Shown here piece after piece: positions 57,906 to 64,000 of a stretch of DNA of 64,000 nucleotides. This DNA comes from Paenibacillus silvestris (GTDB taxonomy: Bacteria > Bacillota > Bacilli > Paenibacillales > NBRC-103111): contig NZ_WTUZ01000022.1 of NCBI RefSeq assembly GCF_009882985.1, positions 1,029,065 to 1,093,064 on the forward strand. The letters are read 5' to 3'. The notes below the pieces were generated by a model. The model was not told where the DNA came from. It made no database searches and saw only the letters and a program-made list of their open reading frames with translations. The number at the start of each line of letters is the position of its first letter. Positions within the stretch are counted from its first letter, which is position 1. The position numbers and the translations under genes are program-made.

Positions 57906-60245
57906 ATGGGATTCAACCTCACCGGGAGGCGGGTATTCAGCAGCCGGTCAGCATTGCTTCATCGCATGATCATGCTGACTTTGGCTGCCTCTATCCTGCC
58001 GACTATCCTTGTAGGCATCAGCAGTTATCTCTTCTCTACTTCCACTCTGCAGAATGAAGTCAACCGCGCCCATGTTCAACTACTGGAGAATACTTCAGCC
58101 ACGATTGACCGGGATTTACAAAATATGCAAGATAGCACATTGCAGATGTTATTTCATCCTGTGTTCGCCAATGAAGCCTTGCAGCGGGGTATTAAGGGAA
58201 ATGAATTTGAATTTAACTTGCAGGTCTCGCAGTTTTTTTCAACTTTTCAGTATAATCATAAGCAAATTCTTGATATATCCATGTACATTAAAGACAACTA
58301 TCTGCTCTCTTCCTCTTACGGTTTATTTAAGATTGCCCCGGTATACGACCACAACAGGCTAAACGAGGCTATGGTTTCTCCGAAGGAGCTAGAGTGGACC
58401 AACACCGTTTTTCGTATCCGGGAGAACGAGGAAGCAAGTGGCGTAACCTTTATTTGCAAGCTGCCTCTTCAAGCACCTAATCCAATCGGTCTGATGCTGG
58501 TCCGCATTGATCAGAAGTTGTTTCAGGATTCGCTCCAGCGCTCGACCGTGTATCCAGGTCAGATGACGGTGATTGTCGACCAAGTAGGAAAAACCGTTGC
58601 CGCCTCTTCCGCTTTTATGCTTCCTTCCGAACTGCTCCAAACGATTCGTCATAGAAATATATCCGATCATAAGCTCAATTATAGTTGGAATAACCGCGAT
58701 TATCTGGTCACAACGTTAACGTCACCCTATACCGGCTGGCAGTATATCGATCTGATCCCGACTCAAGAATTAAATGCCAAATCGGCGGGAATTGGTGTCA
58801 TCACAGCCGTGGTGCTGGTTGTCGTGCTTTTGCTGGCGCTTGTTCTCACGCTTCTCGGTACAAAGTGGATTTACAGGCCCATCGCCAACCTGATGAATTA
58901 CCTAAATCGGGAGGCTTCCTTAGGCAATGATGAGGGAGAAGATGAAATGGGTTATTTGAAGCTAAGCTGGCAGGCTCTAAAGCATGAAACGAGGCAGCTG
59001 CAGCACCAGCTATCTATGCAACAGCCCATGCTCCGGGAATCGTTTGTTATGCAGATGATGCATGGGCATTATTTGCATTATACCCAAAGCGAGCTGGAAC
59101 AGTTGTTCATGCGATACGGGCTTCCCCACGAAACGCGATTTGCTGTTTTTATTATGGCTTATGACAAAAGCGGTCCAGACAATGGCAAATTTTTCGATCA
59201 AGACCAAGACCTCGTTATTTTTGCAATGAAAAATATTATCATGGATATGTTGCAACCGAATGCTCGGAGCTTTCTTGGGATTACGGTCAATTGTTTAAAC
59301 GATCAGCTGGCTGTGCTGCTCTGGCATCATACGGAAGCGGATAATCAAGCCGCTGATGAAACGTTAGGGGCATGGGAGAATTCCGTGAAGGTATTTGTTG
59401 AGGAGCTACGACATCTATTAGCCAATTATTTACGACTGCCGGTAACGGCAGGGCTCGGGGGAGGAACGAGCGAGATCGCTAATCTTCCGCTGGCGTATCG
59501 GCAAGCGCTTACTGCTCTTACTTCGCGTCTCGTCGTTGGAGGAGAGCAAGTTATTGCTCCGGATAACGACTTCCTGAAGTCGAATGAAGGCTATCGCTAT
59601 CCCATTGAGCTGGAACGGCATTATGAGGAGTCTTTGAAGCAGGGAGATCTTCAGGAATCGGAACGGATGCTTCATGAGTTTTCGAAATATGTCATCGGTG
59701 CGACCCATGTTGCCAAGGTGATTCAAATGTCGTATACGCAGCTTCTGGGTACGACGATACGCACCATGTATTTGCTCGGCATTGAACCCGATACTGTATT
59801 TAAAGGGGAAGAGCCCTACGATTACTTACGCAGGTTTCAAAACATGGATGATTTAAACCGTTGGTTTCTCCAGCATCTGATAACACCAATTGTACAGTTC
59901 GTACGAAATAAAACGTTTGTAGAGCACGAGCAAATTATCGATAAAGTGACTGCTTTTATTCATGATAACTACCATCACGATATTTCCCAGGATCAATGCG
60001 CGCGTAATTTCGGCGTCAGCCGTACCCATCTCAGCAAGCTGTTCAAAAAATTCAAACACATCGCCTTTAGCGATTATTTAACGCAGATTCGGATGGAGAA
60101 GGCAAAAGAGCTGCTAAGTGAAACCCATATTCCCGTCGCTGACATTTCAGAGAGGGTAGGTTATCTCCATACGCAGAACTTTATCCGTGTTTTTAAAAAG
60201 ATGGAAGGGATCACTCCCGGACAATTCCGCGAGGAACGCGAGTAG
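57906..60245 (+). CDS. Membrane-anchored AraC-family regulator
   Basis: This 779-residue protein has TM1 (MIMLTLAASILPTILVGISS), an extracellular Cache-like region of about 250 residues, TM2 (VITAVVLVVVLLLALVLTLL), a long cytoplasmic linker and a C-terminal AraC domain (ISQDQCARNFGVSRTHLSKLF, VADISERVGYLHTQNFIRVF, TPGQFREE). This one-component architecture is common next to LplABC-type importers in Paenibacillus and senses an extracellular sugar directly. ATG 57906 follows GGAGGAGG. It lies 14 bp after the Rieske gene, so it may be co-transcribed with it, and before the importer operon at 60486. Confidence 0.9.
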   Translation: MGFNLTGRRVFSSRSALLHRMIMLTLAASILPTILVGISSYLFSTSTLQNEVNRAHVQLLENTSATIDRDLQNMQDSTLQMLFHPVFANEALQRGIKGNEFEFNLQVSQFFSTFQYNHKQILDISMYIKDNYLLSSSYGLFKIAPVYDHNRLNEAMVSPKELEWTNTVFRIRENEEASGVTFICKLPLQAPNPIGLMLVRIDQKLFQDSLQRSTVYPGQMTVIVDQVGKTVAASSAFMLPSELLQTIRHRNISDHKLNYSWNNRDYLVTTLTSPYTGWQYIDLIPTQELNAKSAGIGVITAVVLVVVLLLALVLTLLGTKWIYRPIANLMNYLNREASLGNDEGEDEMGYLKLSWQALKHETRQLQHQLSMQQPMLRESFVMQMMHGHYLHYTQSELEQLFMRYGLPHETRFAVFIMAYDKSGPDNGKFFDQDQDLVIFAMKNIIMDMLQPNARSFLGITVNCLNDQLAVLLWHHTEADNQAADETLGAWENSVKVFVEELRHLLANYLRLPVTAGLGGGTSEIANLPLAYRQALTALTSRLVVGGEQVIAPDNDFLKSNEGYRYPIELERHYEESLKQGDLQESERMLHEFSKYVIGATHVAKVIQMSYTQLLGTTIRTMYLLGIEPDTVFKGEEPYDYLRRFQNMDDLNRWFLQHLITPIVQFVRNKTFVEHEQIIDKVTAFIHDNYHHDISQDQCARNFGVSRTHLSKLFKKFKHIAFSDYLTQIRMEKAKELLSETHIPVADISERVGYLHTQNFIRVFKKMEGITPGQFREERE

Positions 60246-60289
60246 CAGAGCTGCTGAATTGAACAGCCCTCTATGCAGACGGAGAGCAG

Positions 60290-60317
60290 AAAAGCCCCCG
60301 CTGTATAGGGGGTTTTT
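60290..60317 (+). terminator. Rho-independent terminator
   Basis: AAAGCCCCC / GGGGGTTTT with an 8-nt loop ends the operon 50530-60245. The rest of the 60246-60485 gap shows only a Shine-Dalgarno site near its end. Confidence 0.9.
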
Positions 60318-60485
60318 GCTTAATTAAACGAGTGCTCGTTTGGTGACTCGGGACCGTGCTGTCACAGAATGAGCATGCACAAATGGCTTATTGAGAATTA
60401 CCGGAGTCATCCCTAGAATACAGATTGCCGGCATGGAAAATTCAGCAAGGTTGGGGCACAGGATGGATAAATTTGTGTAGAAAGG

Positions 60486-61484
60486 ATGAGCGTATTGCCA
60501 GATCAACCTAGAAGCGCGGTATCCGCCGATAATTTAAAGCCACTGCAGTCGAAACAGGCAAGTAACCGCTTTCTAAACTGGCTGAAGAGTTGGAAGCCGA
60601 CATGGAAGCAGGAAAAGTATCTGTATGTTCTCGCGCTGCCGGGACTGTTGTATTTCTTTATTTTCAAGTACATCCCGTTATGGGGGCTATCGCTTGCCTT
60701 TACGGAGTACTCTCCTTACCTTGGGTTGTTCAAAAGCGAGTGGGTCGGATTCAAGCATTTCCAAAGTTTTTTTGCCAATCCTGATTTTTGGCTGCTGTTC
60801 CGCAATACATTGGCGATCAGCTTCCTAAACATCCTATTATTTTTTCCGATGCCCATCATTATTGCTTTGCTCCTGAACGAGTTGAAAAACGCGACCTTCA
60901 AAAAATGGGTGCAAACCTCTATTTATTTGCCTCATTTCTTATCTTGGGTCGTTATCGTGGGTATCTGCTTTCTGACCTTGAGCGGCAGCGGAATTATTAA
61001 TAAGCTGGTCGTGGAATCGGGAGGGCAGGCCATCAATTTCTTAACGAATCCCGAAACATTTTGGGGCATGCTGACGGCACAGACCATTTGGAAAGAAACC
61101 GGCTGGGGAACCATTATATTTTTGGCCGCCTTAGCCAGCATTAATCCCGAGCTATATGAAGCGGCAAAGATTGACGGAGCGAACCGATGGAAGCAAATGC
61201 TGCATGTAACGATTCCGGGCATTAAAGGAACGGTAATTATCTTATTAATTCTCCGTTTGGGCCAGGTACTGGATATCGGTTTTGAGCATATTTACTTGAT
61301 GTCCAGCTCCGCCGTGACGGAGGTTGCGGATGTCTTCGACACTTATGCGTACCGGGTAGGCATTCAAAACGGACGATTTAGCTTTGCGACTGCTGTCGGC
61401 ATTTTCAAATCGGTGGTCGGCTTGATACTGGTTCTATTGGCAGACCGAGCGGCTAAGAAGCTGGGAGAGGAGGGTGTGTACTAA
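60486..61484 (+). CDS. ABC transporter permease (LplB/YtcP group)
   Basis: This 332-residue protein has a polar N-terminus then six TM segments: YLYVLALPGLLYFFIFKYIPLW (typical LplB start), LPHFLSWVVIVGICF and the EAA loop ELYEAAKIDGANRWKQMLHVTIPGI. It imports an oligosaccharide. ATG 60486 touches the AAAGG sequence, so the in-frame TTG at 60495 may be the real start. It is followed directly by the second permease (TAATG overlap). Confidence 0.9.
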   Translation: MSVLPDQPRSAVSADNLKPLQSKQASNRFLNWLKSWKPTWKQEKYLYVLALPGLLYFFIFKYIPLWGLSLAFTEYSPYLGLFKSEWVGFKHFQSFFANPDFWLLFRNTLAISFLNILLFFPMPIIIALLLNELKNATFKKWVQTSIYLPHFLSWVVIVGICFLTLSGSGIINKLVVESGGQAINFLTNPETFWGMLTAQTIWKETGWGTIIFLAALASINPELYEAAKIDGANRWKQMLHVTIPGIKGTVIILLILRLGQVLDIGFEHIYLMSSSAVTEVADVFDTYAYRVGIQNGRFSFATAVGIFKSVVGLILVLLADRAAKKLGEEGVY

Positions 61485-62365
61485 TGAAGCAGCATAGGGG
61501 CTCGCGTGTGTTTGATATTTTCAATTATGCGTTTCTTGGACTGATTGCGTTATCAACCTTACTGCCGTTTATTTATGTTGTTCTCGTTTCATTTACCGAT
61601 CCTATCGAGTACCAGACCAGTCCCATCGTCATCTTTCCCAAACATTGGAGCTTGGCTTCCTATGAGTTCATTCTATCAACACGGACCTTCTTGAACTCGC
61701 TCAGCGTAAGTGCGATTCTGGCGATTGTCGGTACGGCCTGCAGTCTCATATTGACAAGCGGACTTGCGTACACCTTATCTCGCAAAAAGTTCAGGCTGAA
61801 GCGGGTGTTTATGATTGGTATTTTGTTCACTATGTTGTTCAATCCAGGGATGATTCCGAACTATTTGCTGGTCAAGGAGTTGGGCTTGATCAATACCATA
61901 TGGTCGCTAATTCTTCCGGTGCTGAGCAGTGCTTGGTATGTCATTCTGATGAAAAGCTTTTACCAGGAAATCCCTGAGGAGCTGGAAGAGTCGGCCAAAA
62001 TGGACGGATGTACAGACATCGGCGTGTTTTTCCGGATTATGCTGCCTGTTTCCGTAACAGCGCTTGTCGCTTTCGGCTTATTTTTCGCTGTCGCCTATTG
62101 GAATACCTATTTCAATGCGGTGCTGTACATTAACAAAGATACGCTTCGCCCTATGCAGGTCGTGCTGCAAGTGCTGCTCATTCAAGCATCAACACAGGTA
62201 GGCGATCCGTCTGTTGCGCAAATGCTGCAGAGCGATCAGATGCTGCCACCGGAGACGATCAAAATGTCGGCGGTCGTTGTGGCTTCGCTGCCGATCATCA
62301 TCGTATACCCGTTCTTGCAAAAATATTTTGCCAAAGGCATGATGGTCGGTTCCGTGAAGGGTTAA
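61484..62365 (+). CDS. ABC transporter permease (LplC/YtcP-like)
   Basis: This 293-residue protein has six TM segments: NYAFLGLIALSTLLPFIYVV, MLFNPGMIPNYLLVKELGL, the EAA loop ELEESAKMDGCTDIGVFFRIM and the C-terminus YFAKGMMVGSVKG. The start overlaps the stop of 60486 by one base. Pairs with LplB-like protein. Confidence 0.92.
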   Translation: MKQHRGSRVFDIFNYAFLGLIALSTLLPFIYVVLVSFTDPIEYQTSPIVIFPKHWSLASYEFILSTRTFLNSLSVSAILAIVGTACSLILTSGLAYTLSRKKFRLKRVFMIGILFTMLFNPGMIPNYLLVKELGLINTIWSLILPVLSSAWYVILMKSFYQEIPEELEESAKMDGCTDIGVFFRIMLPVSVTALVAFGLFFAVAYWNTYFNAVLYINKDTLRPMQVVLQVLLIQASTQVGDPSVAQMLQSDQMLPPETIKMSAVVVASLPIIIVYPFLQKYFAKGMMVGSVKG

Positions 62366-62420
62366 GAGAAGGCTTACCTTTTTGAAATAGGCATTTCCAT
62401 ACTTTAAGGAGGTCATGAAA

Positions 62421-63947
62421 ATGAACAAAAGGTTAAGAAGGATGTACGTTGGAGCCGCATCGGCGGTTGTGCTGCTTGCTGGCTGCAGCTCTCCGGATGG
62501 AGCTTCCAATCCGGCCGGCAGTTCTGCGGGCAAACAGGAACCGACGGAGATCAATATTTTGACCACAACCTACAATTCAGCTCCCGGTAACGATCTGGAC
62601 AGTTTGAAGCAAATTAATGAGAAATTTAATGTCAAAATCAATGTCACATACGTTCCGGCTAATAATTACCAGGACAAATTGAACGTCATGCTGGCCTCTG
62701 GCGATCTTCCCGATGTGAGCCTGGTTTGGGACATCAATACGCAGACATTCGCCAACGCCGCGAATCAAGGAGCATTCTGGGACTTAACGCCATATATCAA
62801 GGATTATCCGAATTTGGCGGCATATCCCGAGCAAATTTATAAAAATGTCGCCTTTAAAGGGAAAACCATGGGCATTCCGCGGGTTCGCCCCATTGACGGG
62901 CACCAGTCGCTGCTCATCCGGCAGGATTGGCTAGATAAGCTGGGCTTGAAAGCGCCAACGACGATGGATGAGTTTTATCAGGTTATGGAAGCCTTTACAA
63001 AGAATGATCCTGACGGCAACGGCAAAAATGATACGTACGGATTCGTCGGTCAAGGAACACCAACGCTATCCAATTATTTCTTATCGATGTTTGGTGCGGG
63101 TCTGCAGCACTATGTGGATGAAAACGGCCAGGTACAGCCTAGCTTCTTCAATCCCAAAATCAAAGATGCGATGGCCTTTTGGAACAAAGTGAACAAAGCA
63201 GGCGTTATGGTGCCGGATCTTCCGTTGCTGCAAACGAGCCAAACCCGCGATTTCATGACGCAGGGCAAAGTCGGTATGGGCTTTACCAATGTGTATGACG
63301 GCCATTTGTACACCGATGACTTGAAGAAGGTGAATCCGAACGCGATTATCAAGCCTTATTTGTTCCCGGCAGCGCCAGATGGCAAGGTTTATATGGAAGC
63401 GGCACCGGGGTCGTTCGGTATTTTCATGGTCAACAAGAAGGTCAATGAACCGAAGCTGAAAAAAATTCTCGACATATACAACTATACGGCATCGAGAGAA
63501 ACGTACAATCTGGTTGCTTATGGCATTAAAGGCGTCGATTACAACGAGAACGAAGCAGGAGACATCACCCAGACGGATGAGGGCAAAAAGAAAGGCTATG
63601 CTTTCGATACTTCGGCACAATGGGTTTCGAGCTACTACGATAAATACGTAAAAGCGGATTTGCCGGGAATGACGCCGGAAACGAAGGCATACAACCACAA
63701 GTTGGTAGATACGATTTCAACCGTGTCCGTCCCGAACCCGGCGCTTGGGCTTGTCACTCCAACGGCCTTGGAGAAAAGTGCGGATTGGAATAAAAAAATC
63801 AACGATATGATTACCAATGTCATTATAGGCAAAAACAACTCTGAAGATTTTGATAAATTTGTCCAAAGCTTTAAAGACGACCCCTCGTATCAGAAACATT
63901 TAAAGGAACTCAACGAATTGTACAAGGAAAAAACAGCGAAAAAATGA
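62421..63947 (+). CDS. Extracellular solute-binding lipoprotein (LplA type)
   Basis: This 508-residue lipoprotein has lipobox Cys22 (VLLAGCSS) and the LplA-like fold of the oligosaccharide importers: LDSLKQINEKFNVKINVTYV, LNVMLASGDLPDVSLVWD, MGIPRVRPIDGHQSLLIRQDWLDKL and DPDGNGKNDTYGF (calcium-binding loop typical of this group). It is specific for a sugar or glycan not identified here. ATG 62421 is 8 nt from GGAGG; ATG 62415 is 2 nt away. It follows the two permeases by 55 bp. Confidence 0.92.
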   Translation: MNKRLRRMYVGAASAVVLLAGCSSPDGASNPAGSSAGKQEPTEINILTTTYNSAPGNDLDSLKQINEKFNVKINVTYVPANNYQDKLNVMLASGDLPDVSLVWDINTQTFANAANQGAFWDLTPYIKDYPNLAAYPEQIYKNVAFKGKTMGIPRVRPIDGHQSLLIRQDWLDKLGLKAPTTMDEFYQVMEAFTKNDPDGNGKNDTYGFVGQGTPTLSNYFLSMFGAGLQHYVDENGQVQPSFFNPKIKDAMAFWNKVNKAGVMVPDLPLLQTSQTRDFMTQGKVGMGFTNVYDGHLYTDDLKKVNPNAIIKPYLFPAAPDGKVYMEAAPGSFGIFMVNKKVNEPKLKKILDIYNYTASRETYNLVAYGIKGVDYNENEAGDITQTDEGKKKGYAFDTSAQWVSSYYDKYVKADLPGMTPETKAYNHKLVDTISTVSVPNPALGLVTPTALEKSADWNKKINDMITNVIIGKNNSEDFDKFVQSFKDDPSYQKHLKELNELYKEKTAKK

Positions 63948-63982
63948 GGGAAATCTCTTCCTTCTATTCCTTCCAAAATTTA

Positions 63983-64000
63983 AGGAGGCATATCGATATG
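63983..64000 (+). other. Ribosome site and start codon of the next gene
   Basis: GGAGG at 63984-63988 and ATG at 63998-64000 begin a further gene of the importer operon that runs off the window. Nothing of its sequence is visible. Confidence 0.6.

Overview
The window looks like a chromosomal segment of a spore-forming Firmicute of the Paenibacillaceae (Paenibacillus or a close relative). Evidence: Bacillus-type ribosome binding sites with many TTG/GTG starts, spore-coat gene families (CotB-like, two YheC/YheD-type ATP-grasp proteins, a CotSA-type remnant, a collagen-like protein), YesM/YesN-type sensor pairs, and three carbohydrate ABC importers that lack their own ATPase. I see no rRNA, tRNA, transposase, phage gene or CRISPR array.

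Layout. (A) 1-3 kb: end of an unidentified gene, ymaF, a mannose-1-phosphate guanylyltransferase-like gene and a DUF6492-like glycosyltransferase gene. (B) 3.2-28.3 kb: a dense cell-envelope region with four OmpR-type two-component systems, three DedA and one TVP38-type membrane proteins, a BcrC-like PAP2 phosphatase, two UgtP-like glycosyltransferases, a polysaccharide deacetylase, a BcrA-type ABC transporter, an NlpC/P60 enzyme and two YheC/D proteins. (C) 28.4-34.6 kb: a PAP2 gene followed by a spore-surface cluster (small membrane protein, collagen-like protein, CotB-like protein, ArsB/NhaD-type permease, Sm-like repeat protein, Lys/Glu/Gly-rich repeat protein). The permease plus Sm-repeat pair occurs a second time at 20.1-22.2 kb. 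(D) 35-36 kb: a Fur-box-controlled siderophore-binding lipoprotein. (E) 36-64 kb: a catabolic region with two PhyH dioxygenases, three AraC-type regulators, an enolase-superfamily enzyme, a YesM/YesN system, four sugar-binding lipoproteins, three permease pairs, a large cytoplasmic glycosidase-like protein, an amidohydrolase and a Rieske ferredoxin. The last operon runs off the right edge.

How it may work together. In region B two promoter classes can be read directly. TTCTCAT-type direct repeats with an 11-bp period lie 17 bp upstream of a -10 box before two DedA genes and the BcrC-like gene, which suggests a two-component regulon for undecaprenyl-phosphate recycling. TTAAG-type direct repeats lie exactly 37 bp upstream of TATGAT before each of the two operons that carry a UgtP-like glycosyltransferase. 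The second of these operons has a 5' leader made almost entirely of seven 36-bp tandem hairpin repeats. In region C a perfect sigma-K-type promoter precedes the collagen-like gene. In region E importers, a glycosidase-like enzyme and oxidative enzymes suggest use of an unidentified oxidised or aromatic glycoside. Functions come from recognised motifs read by eye; no database search was run.
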